Of a stretch of 64,000 nt of DNA, positions 1-8,948 are shown piece by piece (within the stretch, counting starts at the first letter, position 1; the number at the start of each line of letters is the position of its first letter). Source of the stretch: DMER64 sp964600385 (GTDB lineage: Bacteria; Bacteroidota; Bacteroidia; Bacteroidales; UBA932); the NCBI GenBank assembly GCA_964600385.1, contig CAZRJC010000007.1, positions 1-64,000 of the forward strand, given 5' to 3'. Below the pieces are notes generated by a model. It did not search any database. It worked only from the letters and a program-made list of their open reading frames with translations, and was not told where the DNA came from. The translations under genes and the position numbers were made by a program.

Positions 1-47
1 ACCACAAACAAAAGGCTTGCGAAGATCGCAAGCCTTTTGTTTGTGGT
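1..47 (-). terminator. Intrinsic terminator of tRNA-Phe
   Basis: Perfect 21-bp inverted repeat (1-21 against 27-47) with a 5-nt loop. Read on the minus strand it lies immediately after tRNA-Phe and its 3' arm ends in a T-rich tract (TTTTGTTTG), as expected for an intrinsic terminator. The outer base pairs of the stem use the last four bases of the tRNA (44-47), so terminator and acceptor stem overlap. The window edge cuts off whatever follows. Confidence 0.8.
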
Positions 48-116
48 GCCACCGGGAATCGAACCAGGGACACAAGGATTTTCAGTCCTTTGCTCTACCA
101 ACTGAGCTATGGCACC
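44..116 (-). tRNA. tRNA-Phe (anticodon GAA)
   Basis: On the minus strand the sequence folds as a 73-nt cloverleaf. The acceptor stem is GGTGCCA/TGGCACC with discriminator A, the D-loop contains AGCTCAGTTGGTAGAGC, the anticodon loop CTGAAAA gives anticodon GAA, and the T-arm carries GGTTCGATTCC. The 3' CCA is not encoded (CAA follows), so it would be added by a nucleotidyltransferase such as the one at 55016. It has its own promoter at 134-163 and a terminator at 1-47, so it is probably a single-gene unit. Confidence 0.97.
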
Positions 117-133
117 GTTTTTGTTCGGGACGG

Positions 134-163
134 CAAAGGTAAATATTAATTTTCAGCCCTCAA
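134..163 (-). promoter_or_regulatory. Promoter of tRNA-Phe
   Basis: On the minus strand TTG (163-161) is followed after 19 bp by TACCTTTG (141-134), an exact match to the Bacteroidota TTG / TAnnTTTG promoter. Transcription would start near 128, about 12 nt before the mature tRNA 5' end. Confidence 0.8.
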
Positions 164-210
164 AATTTTTTATTGTATTAAACTATTTACAGCCATTCCC
201 ATCAAATGTT

Positions 211-218
211 TACTTTTG
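211..218 (+). promoter_or_regulatory. Probable -7 element of the MacA-MacB-TolC operon
   Basis: TACTTTTG matches the Bacteroidota TAnnTTTG -7 consensus and lies 45 nt upstream of the first ATG of the export operon. No clear TTG is found at the -33 distance. Confidence 0.55.
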
Positions 219-263
219 TCTTCCCAATGGAAGTGAACGCATTTAGCAGAATTTAAGTATCAC

Positions 264-1865
264 ATGAAAAAGAAACGTATCATCATCTGGAGCATTGTCG
301 CCGTGGCGGCTGTTGTCCTTATCATCATCCTCTCAACCGGAGGAAAGAGCGGGTATGTACCGCAAACCGTTAAGGCACAAAAAGGTAAATTTGAAATCAT
401 TGTAACAACAACGGGAGAGCTCGAGGCCGAAAACAACATTAAAATTGAAGGGCCGGCCGGACTCAGGGCCCGAAATGTCAGGATAAGCGAAGTCAAGATC
501 CAGGATCTTATTCCTGAAGGTACCGTTGTAAAAGCCGGTGATTACGTAGCCCTGCTCGACAAAACTTCTGCCGACAACTCTTTGAAAGATCTCGAAGACG
601 AGTACGAAGCACTGCAGGCCAAGTACGAGAACACGCTGCTGGACACTTCACTTTCCCTGAGGGCATTAAGGGATGACATGGAGAATCAGCTGTTTACCAT
701 CGAAGAAGCCAAGATTGCAGTGGAACAGTCCATTTATGAACCACCTGCAACACAAAGACAATATCAGAACACACTGGAAAAGGCCGAACGTGCTTACGAA
801 CAGGCTGTCAGCAATTATGCGCTGAAAATAGATCAGGCAGCCGGCTCGGTTCAGGATGTGCTCATTGAATTGAACAGGAAAAAACGCCAGCTGGATGAAC
901 TGCGCTTGGTTTTAAATGATTTCACCGTATATGCACCCAGCGACGGAATGGTTATTTATTTCAGGGACTGGAGCGGAGACAAACGCCGTATAGGATCCAC
1001 CATCAGCGGATGGGATCTGGTTATTGCCACTCTGCCCGACCTGAGTTCCATGTTATCCAAGACATACGTAAATGAAATTGATATCTCGAAGATCAAGGAA
1101 GGGCAGAAAGTCCGCATGGGAGTAGACGCTTTTCCGGAAAAAAGTTATACCGGAGTAGTAAAAGAAGTATCCAATATCGGGGAGCAACTCAAGAATGCCG
1201 ATGCCAAGGTTTTTGAGGTAATCATTAAAGTAGACGGTGAGGATGAAATCCTGCGGCCTGCCATGACCACTTCCAACCAAATCATTACTTCCTCTCTTGA
1301 TACCGCCATATTCGTTCCGGCCGAGGCTGTTTTTGAAACAGACAGCATCACCTATGTTTACAAGACATCGGGGGTTCGCCAGATAGTTGTGGCCGGGGAT
1401 GCCAATGAGAATTTCCGCGTAATAGAACAGGGTCTAAAAGAAGGTGAAGAAGTTTACCTCTCCCTCCCTGAGAATTCAGCAAAATTCAAAGTTCAGGGTG
1501 AAGAATTTATCCCTGTTATCAAACAACGGATTATAGAAAAAGCAGAAGCCGCCAGGAAAGCTCTGGAAGAAAAAGCACATCCGCAAAGGATGCACGGAAT
1601 GCCGGGGATGTCGGGACAAATGCCTGCGGATATGAAACTGCCCGAGGGTGTTACATTACCCGAGGGAATAACGTTACCCGAGGGAGTTACGCTACCTGAA
1701 GGCGTTACGTTACCCGAGGGAGCTGCTAAAGGCACCCGCAAGCAGGGAGCACCCAAGGGAGCCCCGCAAGGCATGCCACAGGGAGCTCCAAAGGGAATAC
1801 CCCAGGGAGCCCCTCAGGGAGCACCCCAACCTCAGAGAACCGCTCCGGAATCCGGCAATAAATAA
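264..1865 (+). CDS. MacA/HlyD-type periplasmic adaptor protein
   Basis: Membrane fusion protein of a tripartite efflux system, linking an inner-membrane permease to a TolC-like channel. One N-terminal membrane anchor (about residues 4-24) follows Lys/Arg residues. A biotinyl-lipoyl half, a long coiled-coil hairpin (about 105-215) and the second lipoyl half with TVYAPSDGMV come next, then the beta-barrel region. The C-terminus is unusual: five 6-residue LPEGVT-like repeats (459-488) and then seven 4-residue (Q/K)GAP-like repeats (494-521), giving a low-complexity Pro/Gly/Gln tail not needed by the family. It is the first gene of an operon with the MacB-like permease (14-bp gap) and the TolC-like protein. 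The substrate cannot be read from sequence. Confidence 0.9.
   Translation: MKKKRIIIWSIVAVAAVVLIIILSTGGKSGYVPQTVKAQKGKFEIIVTTTGELEAENNIKIEGPAGLRARNVRISEVKIQDLIPEGTVVKAGDYVALLDKTSADNSLKDLEDEYEALQAKYENTLLDTSLSLRALRDDMENQLFTIEEAKIAVEQSIYEPPATQRQYQNTLEKAERAYEQAVSNYALKIDQAAGSVQDVLIELNRKKRQLDELRLVLNDFTVYAPSDGMVIYFRDWSGDKRRIGSTISGWDLVIATLPDLSSMLSKTYVNEIDISKIKEGQKVRMGVDAFPEKSYTGVVKEVSNIGEQLKNADAKVFEVIIKVDGEDEILRPAMTTSNQIITSSLDTAIFVPAEAVFETDSITYVYKTSGVRQIVVAGDANENFRVIEQGLKEGEEVYLSLPENSAKFKVQGEEFIPVIKQRIIEKAEAARKALEEKAHPQRMHGMPGMSGQMPADMKLPEGVTLPEGITLPEGVTLPEGVTLPEGAAKGTRKQGAPKGAPQGMPQGAPKGIPQGAPQGAPQPQRTAPESGNK
1638..1727 (+). repeat. Five 18-bp tandem repeats in the adaptor gene
   Basis: Five in-frame 18-bp units (1638, 1656, 1674, 1692, 1710) encode LPEGVT, LPEGIT, LPEGVT, LPEGVT and LPEGAA. 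Units differ mainly at synonymous positions, so the array is old enough to have drifted but is kept at the protein level. Confidence 0.9.
1743..1826 (+). repeat. Seven 12-bp tandem repeats in the adaptor gene
   Basis: Seven in-frame 12-bp units of the form (cag/aag/caa) gg(a/c) (gc/at)n cc(n) encode QGAP, KGAP, QGMP, QGAP, KGIP, QGAP, QGAP. This second repeat family follows the 18-bp array directly and forms the extreme C-terminus of the adaptor. Confidence 0.88.
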
Positions 1866-1879
1866 AAAAGATTCTCCTC

Positions 1880-3337
1880 ATGAATATCTTTTTTCTAAAC
1901 AGATACGTTCACGACATTCACATTGCCATGGAATCTATTGTCAACAATAGATTGAAGAGCTTTCTTACAGCTCTTGGCATTGTGTTTGGTGTTGGAGCCG
2001 TGATCAGCATGATGGCCATCGGGAACGGAGCGCAGAAGGAAATTCTGGATCAGATCAAGATGGTTGGTGTGAACAACATTGTGATCCTGCCGGCGACCCT
2101 CGAGAACGTGGACGAAGATGCAGCCAGTTCCTCGGCCAGTCAGACAAAGAAGTTCTCTCCGGGGCTCCAGTTATCCGATGCCGAAGCCATACGCCAGATT
2201 CTGCCTTCGGTGAAACACGTTTCTCCGGAAGTCAGTGTCTTTACCTACGTTACCTACAACGGTATCCGTCAGGCAGCGAAAGTTATGGGAGTAACTTCCG
2301 AGTATTTCAGATTATACAGTATCGGATTCGAACACGGCGAGATGTTCTCGGAAGAACAGGAAATCAACTCAATGGCCGTATGTATCATCGGGCATAACGT
2401 AAAAACCCGTTTTTTCCAGCAAAACGATCCCATTGGACAGTTCATCAAATTCGGAGCCAACTGGGTTAAAGTAGTTGGAGTTCTTGAACAGAGCCAGGCA
2501 GGATCTGCCAAGCCCAAACAGGTGGATGAAAATGATCCCGCCGGAGCGGCATCCAAAGCTCAATCGGGTTCTCTGGGAACCATTGGTTCCGAAAGTATGG
2601 GAATGCAGGGCTATGACGACCAAATATTCATTCCCATCCGCACCATGCTGCTACGTCAGGAAAACAGGGCTCTGGCCATAACCAATCCCGGTTCCGGCAG
2701 ATCGGGTGCCGTAGTAATGGGCGGAGGACGCGGTCGCATGATTATTGCCAACGTCAGCTCCAGCTCGGGCAGCTCAAACACCAATTATCATCAATTGGAC
2801 CGTATTACCGTACAGGTGAATGAAACCGACCAGTTGAGTTCTTCACAGGAAGTGATCGGCCGCATGCTGATGCGCCGTCACCAGAATGTACCCGACTTTG
2901 AAGTCACTGTCCCCGAACTGCTACTCAAACAGCAACAACGCACCAAAGACATTTTCAACATCGTTCTGGGTGCCATTGCCGGGATATCCCTACTTGTGGG
3001 AGGAATCGGCATCATGAACATCATGTTTGCTTCGGTTATGGAACGGACAAAAGAAATAGGTACACGTCTGGCAATCGGGGCAAAAAAAGCCGATGTCATT
3101 GCACAGTTCCTCTCCGAAGCCATTCTCATAAGCGTGGCCGGAGGAGCCATCGGAGTCATTGTAGGAGTGGTGCTTTCCGTTCTCATACGATCGTTCTTTG
3201 ACATCACTACCATTGTATCATTCGCCTCGGTGGTTATCTCATTTGGAGTGTCTGCCGCTGTGGGTGTGATCTTCGGATATTCACCCGCCAAACGCGCTGC
3301 CGAACGCGATCCTATTGAATCTCTCAGATATGAATAA
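1880..3337 (+). CDS. MacB-type ABC transporter permease (no ATPase domain)
   Basis: Inner-membrane permease of the MacB/FtsX family. A first membrane helix (about residues 27-48, LTALGIVFGVGAVISMMAIG) is followed by a large periplasmic MacB core domain. Three C-terminal helices (from about 355) then surround the family motif ERTKEIGTRLAIGA, and the protein ends in the typical DPIESLRYE. A Gly/Ser-rich insert (about residues 270-305) sits in the periplasmic part. Canonical MacB carries an N-terminal ATPase domain; here it is absent and no ATPase gene is adjacent. The ATPase at 57101 is of the right subfamily. The gene lies between the adaptor and the outer-membrane channel and overlaps the latter by 8 nt. 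Confidence 0.9.
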   Translation: MNIFFLNRYVHDIHIAMESIVNNRLKSFLTALGIVFGVGAVISMMAIGNGAQKEILDQIKMVGVNNIVILPATLENVDEDAASSSASQTKKFSPGLQLSDAEAIRQILPSVKHVSPEVSVFTYVTYNGIRQAAKVMGVTSEYFRLYSIGFEHGEMFSEEQEINSMAVCIIGHNVKTRFFQQNDPIGQFIKFGANWVKVVGVLEQSQAGSAKPKQVDENDPAGAASKAQSGSLGTIGSESMGMQGYDDQIFIPIRTMLLRQENRALAITNPGSGRSGAVVMGGGRGRMIIANVSSSSGSSNTNYHQLDRITVQVNETDQLSSSQEVIGRMLMRRHQNVPDFEVTVPELLLKQQQRTKDIFNIVLGAIAGISLLVGGIGIMNIMFASVMERTKEIGTRLAIGAKKADVIAQFLSEAILISVAGGAIGVIVGVVLSVLIRSFFDITTIVSFASVVISFGVSAAVGVIFGYSPAKRAAERDPIESLRYE

Positions 3338-4898
3338 GACTATGAACTTGAAACATAAGGCATATATATCAATAACAGCCATGCTGTGCCTGTTTGCCGG
3401 GCAACTTACCGCCCAGGAAACTACTCCGCAGGTAGATAAAAACTCACCGGATTATAAACTGGCTTCTTACAACCTGACGCTGGAAGAAGTGCTTCATCTG
3501 GCAACCACCCAGTCCAACGAAGCCATCAGAGCCCGTAACACGTTTCAGGTAAGTTACTGGGAATACCGTTCCTATAAAGCCAATTTCCTCCCCAAACTGA
3601 GCTTTACCTCTGAATTGCCGGAATTTTCACGTCAGATCATAGACGTAACAAGTATTGATCCCGAAACGGGAGAAGTACGTCACGACTATTCTTCCGATTT
3701 TTACAACCAGTTCAGCGGGGGCCTTACCCTCATGCAAAACCTGCCCACCGGCGGTTCTTTATCTGTCAATTCATCGCTCAGACGGACTGACCGCTTCAGC
3801 GGCAATTTCAGTAACCACGAAAGCACTGAATACCTAACTACCGCATTGAGTGTACGTCTCTCCCAATCGATTTTCGGGCTCAATGAAATGAAATGGGACA
3901 GGAAAATTGAACCGCTTAAATATGAAGAAGCCCGCCGTACCTACATAGAAAATATGGAAAACGTGAACCAGAGGGCAATAACATTCTTCTTTAACATGGC
4001 TCTCGCACAACAGCAACTGGCAACAGATGAATTCAATTATGCCAATAACGACACCCTGTACCGGATTGCTGCCGGACGTTATAAATTGGGTACTATAGGT
4101 GAAAACGATTTGCTACAATCGGAACTTGGCTATCAGAAAGCACATAAAGATCTGAACAACAGCCGTCTCACGCTGGAAGATGCTGAAAACCGTCTTCGTT
4201 CCTATCTGGGATTTAACGAGCGTGTCAGCTTGTCTATCATTCTGCCGGAAAAAACCCCCGAAGTCGTCCTGGACGTAGAGCAGGTTCTGCAACTGGCTTT
4301 TGAAAACAATCCCGATATGATTTCCTACGAAAGGCAGCTGATTGAAGCTCAGAAAAATGTGGCCCAGCAGAAAGCAAACAGGGGATTCTCGGCCAACCTG
4401 AATATTGCATTTGGTCTTAACCAACAGGCCTCGGAACTGGCCCTTGCCTATGCAGATCCACGCGACATGCAAACTGTAAGCATCGGGCTTACGGTTCCCA
4501 TTCTGGACTGGGGCCGGGGAAAAGGGATGGTCAAAATGGCACAGAGCAACGAGGAACTTGTAAAGCGGCAGGTAGAACAGAACCGGCTCGACTTCAAACA
4601 GGATATCATGCTTAATGTCAAGCAGTTCAACATGCAGTCGCTTCAATTCCGTATTGCAGCCAAATCGGATACCATTGCACAAAAACGTTACGAAGTGGCC
4701 AAACAGAGATACCTTATAGATAAGATCACCGTAACCGACATGAACAATGCCCAGCTGGACCGTGACGATGCCCGGAGGGGTTACGTTAACGCTCTTTATG
4801 ATTACTGGCGTTTTTATTTTGAACTAAGGGCCATTACACAATATGATTTTATTGACAAGCAGCGACTTAGTGCAGATTTTGATTCTCTTGTAGAATAA
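3330..4898 (+). CDS. TolC-like outer-membrane efflux protein
   Basis: Outer-membrane channel of the tripartite exporter. A signal peptide (hydrophobic ISITAMLCLFAG, ending near LTAQ) precedes two OEP repeats, each starting with a similar block (LTLEEVLHLATTQSNEAIRA and VEQVLQLAFENNPDMISYER), as in the duplicated TolC fold. Length is about 522 residues. ATG at 3330 overlaps the permease stop region by 8 nt; ATG at 3342 is an alternative that still leaves a full signal peptide. It completes the operon with the adaptor and permease. Confidence 0.88.
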   Translation: MNKTMNLKHKAYISITAMLCLFAGQLTAQETTPQVDKNSPDYKLASYNLTLEEVLHLATTQSNEAIRARNTFQVSYWEYRSYKANFLPKLSFTSELPEFSRQIIDVTSIDPETGEVRHDYSSDFYNQFSGGLTLMQNLPTGGSLSVNSSLRRTDRFSGNFSNHESTEYLTTALSVRLSQSIFGLNEMKWDRKIEPLKYEEARRTYIENMENVNQRAITFFFNMALAQQQLATDEFNYANNDTLYRIAAGRYKLGTIGENDLLQSELGYQKAHKDLNNSRLTLEDAENRLRSYLGFNERVSLSIILPEKTPEVVLDVEQVLQLAFENNPDMISYERQLIEAQKNVAQQKANRGFSANLNIAFGLNQQASELALAYADPRDMQTVSIGLTVPILDWGRGKGMVKMAQSNEELVKRQVEQNRLDFKQDIMLNVKQFNMQSLQFRIAAKSDTIAQKRYEVAKQRYLIDKITVTDMNNAQLDRDDARRGYVNALYDYWRFYFELRAITQYDFIDKQRLSADFDSLVE

Positions 4899-4920
4899 AT
4901 CTAAAAAAGCTTTAAATTTG
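4888..4920 (+). promoter_or_regulatory. Promoter of efp
   Basis: TTG (4888-4890) lies 22 bp upstream of TAAATTTG (4913-4920), matching the Bacteroidota promoter pattern. The predicted leader before the efp ATG at 4946 is about 20 nt. The -33 element overlaps the end of the TolC-like gene. Confidence 0.6.
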
Positions 4921-4945
4921 TTGCTCTTTATTTAACATCTTTTTT

Positions 4946-5512
4946 ATGGCAACAACTGCAGATTTTAAGAACGGACTTTATATTTCTTTCAATGGAAAGC
5001 CTTGTTCAATCATATGGTTTCAACACGTTAAACCCGGCAAGGGCGGCGCTTTTGTAAAAACAAAACTTCGCAACCTGGAGAATGGCCGTGTCCTTGAGAA
5101 CACATTCAACGCCGGTGAAAAAATAGATACCATCCGTGTTGAGCGTCGTCCCTATCAATTCCTTTACAAAGACGATATGGGCTTCAATTTTATGCACACC
5201 GAGACTTTTGAACAGATATCGCTTCAGGAAGACCTTATTGAAAATGCCGACCTCATGAAGGAAGGTCAATACGTGGAAATGATGTTCCTTGCCGATGAAG
5301 AGCGAGTGCTCACCTGTGAACTGCCTCCTTTCGTAGAAATGGAGATTACTTACACAGAACCCGCTGTCAAGGGCGATACCGCTTCTACCAATGCATTGAA
5401 AGCCGCTACCGTTGAAACCGGGGCTGAAATCATGGTCCCTCTTTTTATTAACCAGGGCGAACGGATTAAAGTGGATACCCGTACCCGGGAATATGCCGAA
5501 CGCGTAAAATAA
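4946..5512 (+). CDS. efp: Translation elongation factor P
   Basis: EF-P enters the ribosomal E site and relieves stalling at consecutive prolines. The 188-residue protein has the three beta-barrel domains of the family; the domain I loop reads KPGKGGAF with Lys32 at the tip, the position that is post-translationally modified in many bacteria. No modification enzyme (EpmA/EpmB) is encoded nearby. The gene has its own promoter (4888-4920) and is followed after 5 bp by the transglutaminase-like lipoprotein gene, with which it may be co-transcribed. Confidence 0.97.
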   Translation: MATTADFKNGLYISFNGKPCSIIWFQHVKPGKGGAFVKTKLRNLENGRVLENTFNAGEKIDTIRVERRPYQFLYKDDMGFNFMHTETFEQISLQEDLIENADLMKEGQYVEMMFLADEERVLTCELPPFVEMEITYTEPAVKGDTASTNALKAATVETGAEIMVPLFINQGERIKVDTRTREYAERVK

Positions 5513-5517
5513 ACATC

Positions 5518-6996
5518 ATGAAACACACAGGCCTGATATTGGCGGCTTTGCTGGTGCTAGCCGCCTGCAATACCCGACAGGAAAAACAAGCTCCGGAAGA
5601 TATTGAATATCAGATTAGCCTGGGTAACTTTAAAAAGGCTTCACATTGGATCCGGGACTATATGGCCCGGACCGATCTTTCTCAGGCAGAATTGCTGGAA
5701 TGGCACTGGAAACTGGACTGGATGCACCGGGTTGAACTTGATTTCAACAAAACGGAAGACGAGGCCGTTGAGTATATTAATAAGTATTATCCCGGTGTAA
5801 CCGGCCAGAAACTACAGGCCTGGGAAGATTCCAGGGCACTCGAATGCATGACCATCAACGGAGAAAAACGCTATTTTTCCAGGGCGTTTCGCAACCTGTT
5901 CCGCATAGACAGTGCCTGCCGTGTGGTATATGAATCGGTTAACGGGCCTGAGACAGACAGCAAAGACACCCTGCTTTGGGATCATCTGCCCCTTGTCATG
6001 TCCGGGACACAGACAAGCGGACAGACACTCACCAATCCAAAGACATACCGCATTACCTACCGTCTGACCGTTCCGGCCAATACCATCCCAGACGGTGAAC
6101 TGCTGCGCGTATGGATGCCGCTTCCCCGGACAGATGTCTCCCGGCAGACAAATTTCACACTCATCAATACCTCACAGCCGAATTATATCATTTCTCCCGA
6201 TGCGTTCGCGCACAAATCCATTTACATGGAACGTTCCACCCTGGCCGGAGAAGACGCTGTCTTTGAATACACATTCACGTATAAAGCCTGTGCCCAGTAT
6301 CATCATTTCAATCCGCTCACGGATGTGAAACCCTATGACACTACAGAGACAGAATACATGGAATTCACAAAAGAGCGCCTGCCTCATATCATAAAGAGCC
6401 AACGCATTACTAACCTTACCAAAGAGGTAATCGGACAGGAGACAAATCCTTTCCTGCAACTTCAGAAAATTTACTCATACATAAGTCTGAACTATCCGTG
6501 GGCCGGCGCGCGCGAATATTCTACCATTGACTGTATTCCTCTGTACGTACTGGACAACCGGCACGGAGACTGCGGTCAGGTCAGTCTGTTATTCATATCC
6601 ATGTGCCGTAGCATAGGGATTCCAGCCCGCTGGCAAAGCGGCTGGATGCTTCATCCCGGATCGGAGAACCTCCACGACTGGGCCGAGGCTTATATCGAGG
6701 GCGTGGGATGGATTCCTGTTGACCAGTCATTCGGGTTGCAGGCAATACCTTCGGATAAGGCATCTCTTTTACCGGAAAGTGCCGGAACACCCGATGAGCT
6801 ACGTCTCTTTTTCAGCCGTGGCATGGACGCATACCGGATGATTGTCAACACAGACATCAGCGGGGCTTTCTTTCCTGCAAAAATCTTTCCCCGTTCAGAA
6901 ACCGTTGATTTCCAGAGAGGCGAGGTCGAATGGCGGGGTGGTAATCTGTACTTCGATAAATGGGACTACCATCTGAAGGTAGAATCTGTGGAATAA
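5518..6996 (+). CDS. Lipoprotein with transglutaminase-like domain
   Basis: A type II signal peptide (MKHTGLILAALLVLAAC, lipobox Cys17) predicts a lipid-anchored envelope protein of 492 residues. The C-terminal half is a transglutaminase-like cysteine protease domain with a visible triad: Cys352 in HGDCGQVSLLF, His386 in NLHDWAEAY and Asp402 in GWIPVDQSFG. The N-terminal half (about 20-180) has no motif I recognise. The intact triad suggests an active enzyme, perhaps a peptidase or isopeptidase, but its substrate is unknown. It lies 5 bp after efp and converges with the O-methyltransferase gene. Confidence 0.82.
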   Translation: MKHTGLILAALLVLAACNTRQEKQAPEDIEYQISLGNFKKASHWIRDYMARTDLSQAELLEWHWKLDWMHRVELDFNKTEDEAVEYINKYYPGVTGQKLQAWEDSRALECMTINGEKRYFSRAFRNLFRIDSACRVVYESVNGPETDSKDTLLWDHLPLVMSGTQTSGQTLTNPKTYRITYRLTVPANTIPDGELLRVWMPLPRTDVSRQTNFTLINTSQPNYIISPDAFAHKSIYMERSTLAGEDAVFEYTFTYKACAQYHHFNPLTDVKPYDTTETEYMEFTKERLPHIIKSQRITNLTKEVIGQETNPFLQLQKIYSYISLNYPWAGAREYSTIDCIPLYVLDNRHGDCGQVSLLFISMCRSIGIPARWQSGWMLHPGSENLHDWAEAYIEGVGWIPVDQSFGLQAIPSDKASLLPESAGTPDELRLFFSRGMDAYRMIVNTDISGAFFPAKIFPRSETVDFQRGEVEWRGGNLYFDKWDYHLKVESVE

Positions 6997-7001
6997 TCGT
7001 T

Positions 7002-7637
7002 TTATAACTTTTTGCAAAGCATCAGGCCGTCGCCCAGAGGCAGCAAAACATTGATTACATCGGGATCGTTGGCTACCAGATCATTGAAAGCCATGATCCC
7101 TTTTGTTTGGGCATCTTTAGCCGTGGAATCAAGAACTTTTCCATCCCACAACACATTATCAGCCAGGATATAGCCGCCGGGGCTTACAAGCGGTTTCACC
7201 GCTTTGTAGTAATCTGAATACTCCCTTTTGTTGCCATCGATATAGACCATCTGATACGTTGCGCCCTGCGCGGCCAGAAGAGGAATGACGGTCAGGGCAT
7301 CGCCAATATGCAGATGAACCCGATTCAACACACCTGCCCGTGTAAAAGCCTCCCCAATAAGGTCCTGCTGTTCGTCAAAGATTTCAACAGTATCCACTAT
7401 CCCGCCTTCGGAAAGCCCTCTGGCCATGCAAATGGCTGAATATCCCGTGAAAGTTCCTATCTCCAGTATCCTTGCAGGAGAGATCATCTGTACCAGAAGT
7501 GTAAGAAATCCTCCCATCGGTTCGCCGCTCAGCATCCGGGGATGGATCGTACGGTAATGGGTTTGAGTTTCGAGCCAGGACAAGACGTCATCCTGTGGCC
7601 GGCTGTGACGTGATATGTAATCTTGCATCGGGTCCAT
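7002..7637 (-). CDS. Class I SAM-dependent O-methyltransferase
   Basis: A 211-residue enzyme of the caffeoyl-CoA/catechol O-methyltransferase family. The SAM-binding loop is ILEIGTFTGYSAICMA. The metal and substrate region shows MVYIDGNKREYSDYY followed by ADNVLWDGKV, both typical of the metal-dependent subgroup. The methyl acceptor cannot be inferred. It lies 6 bp downstream of the M16 peptidase gene on the same strand, so the two are probably one transcript starting near 8929. Confidence 0.9.
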   Translation of the reverse strand: MDPMQDYISRHSRPQDDVLSWLETQTHYRTIHPRMLSGEPMGGFLTLLVQMISPARILEIGTFTGYSAICMARGLSEGGIVDTVEIFDEQQDLIGEAFTRAGVLNRVHLHIGDALTVIPLLAAQGATYQMVYIDGNKREYSDYYKAVKPLVSPGGYILADNVLWDGKVLDSTAKDAQTKGIMAFNDLVANDPDVINVLLPLGDGLMLCKKL

Positions 7638-7643
7638 GGCAAA

Positions 7644-8900
7644 TTAATAATAAATCAACGTTGAACGTCTTTTCGGATCCCAGATTTCGGCTGCTACGTT
7701 CATAACCTGTGAAGGAGTAACTGCGGCTATCATCTCTACGGTTTGCACGGGTGTCAGAACTTTTCCAAAAGAGAGAAGGCTCTTGCCCATGCTAAGGCAT
7801 TGTACCTCGGGATTATCCTCAGATATGGACAATTGGCCGATAAGTTGTTTTTTAGCCCGGTCCAGCTGCAATCCCGTCATCATCTTATTGGCATATTCTT
7901 CCAGGACTTTATCTGTCAGCTCGCGGCACTTGCCTAACCGGTTTCTGTCCGTTCCAAAATATATGGCCGCAAAACCGGTATCTATATAGGGAGTATAGGA
8001 AGCTTCTACCGTATAAACGAGACCATGTTTTTCCCTCAGTAACATATTCAGCCTGGCATTTGAAGCCGGCCCGCCAAGAATGTTCATCAACACGATAAGC
8101 GGAATACGTCCATCCTGATGAAGACCGTAAGCTATATTGCCCGTAAGGCAATGGATCTGGTATGTATTCCTCTTCTCCTCCACTTCAAAGCACTTGTTTC
8201 TGAAATCCGGCGAAATGAATGAACTGTCCTGACGGATTTCACCACCTGAAAATACCCGGGCTCCCGTCCCAAAATATTTTTCGGCCAGTTCCATGGCCCT
8301 GTTCAACGACATGTGCCCCACCATGCTCAGCACCATATAAGGTGGCTGAAAGCGTTCCTTCATATAGGCCAGTATGTGTTCCTGTTTTATTTTTCTCAAA
8401 CTACCCGGAGCCCCGAGAATGGGAGTGGCCATGGGGGTGCCTTCAAAAAGCCGTTCTTCGAATTTGTCATAGATCAGGTCCATGGGAGAATCTTTATAGG
8501 AACGGATCTCATCCAGAATGACTTCCCGCTCTTTCAACATTTCTCCCCCGGGAACTACAGAGTTATATACCAGGTCCGAGATCAGTTCAAGCGCTTTTCC
8601 GATATCCTCGCGTAAAACAGTGGCATGAAGCACAAGTTCCTCTTTGGTTGTAAATGCGTTAATCTCTCCGCCCAGCCGCTCGAGCCGGTTGTTTATATGA
8701 TATGATTTTCTTTTATCGGTCCCCTTGAACAGCATGTGTTCACAAAAATGGGCCAGGCCCGACAAGTCCTCAGGTTCAAACCGGGTTCCCGCCAGAGTTG
8801 TTAACGCACAGTAACATACCGGAGATACAGCGGGCATGAAAGCACATTTAATTCCGGAAGATAATGTGAACAACTGAACTGGTTTCATTCTCTGCAACAA
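7644..8900 (-). CDS. M16-family zinc peptidase
   Basis: A 418-residue inverzincin peptidase. The zinc site HFCEH (His51, Glu54, His55) is followed 76 residues later by Glu131 in EREVILDEI, so all ligands and the catalytic Glu are present. The second half is the inactive M16_C domain. The size fits the single-chain, two-domain processing-peptidase-like subgroup. ATG at 8888 is a possible alternative start four residues in. There is no signal peptide, so it is probably cytoplasmic. The gene is divergent from dnaX and heads the unit with the O-methyltransferase. Confidence 0.93.
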   Translation of the reverse strand: MLQRMKPVQLFTLSSGIKCAFMPAVSPVCYCALTTLAGTRFEPEDLSGLAHFCEHMLFKGTDKRKSYHINNRLERLGGEINAFTTKEELVLHATVLREDIGKALELISDLVYNSVVPGGEMLKEREVILDEIRSYKDSPMDLIYDKFEERLFEGTPMATPILGAPGSLRKIKQEHILAYMKERFQPPYMVLSMVGHMSLNRAMELAEKYFGTGARVFSGGEIRQDSSFISPDFRNKCFEVEEKRNTYQIHCLTGNIAYGLHQDGRIPLIVLMNILGGPASNARLNMLLREKHGLVYTVEASYTPYIDTGFAAIYFGTDRNRLGKCRELTDKVLEEYANKMMTGLQLDRAKKQLIGQLSISEDNPEVQCLSMGKSLLSFGKVLTPVQTVEMIAAVTPSQVMNVAAEIWDPKRRSTLIYY

Positions 8901-8928
8901 AGTGTTTTAACCGCAAGAAACGGGCCCG

Positions 8929-8936
8929 CAAAAATA
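8929..8936 (-). promoter_or_regulatory. -7 element for the M16 peptidase unit
   Basis: On the minus strand TATTTTTG (8936-8929) matches TAnnTTTG and lies 28 nt upstream of the M16 start codon. It is only 12 bp from the divergent dnaX -7 element at 8949, so the two promoters are back to back. No TTG at the -33 distance. Confidence 0.5.
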
Positions 8937-8948
8937 GGGATTATTTCT

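Noticed and set aside
1..116. Integrative-element attachment site at tRNA-Phe
   Set aside because: No integrase, no direct repeat of the tRNA 3' end elsewhere in the window; the inverted repeat is explained as a terminator.
1638..1826. CRISPR-like array
   Set aside because: Repeats are 12 and 18 bp, contiguous, in frame and coding; no spacers.
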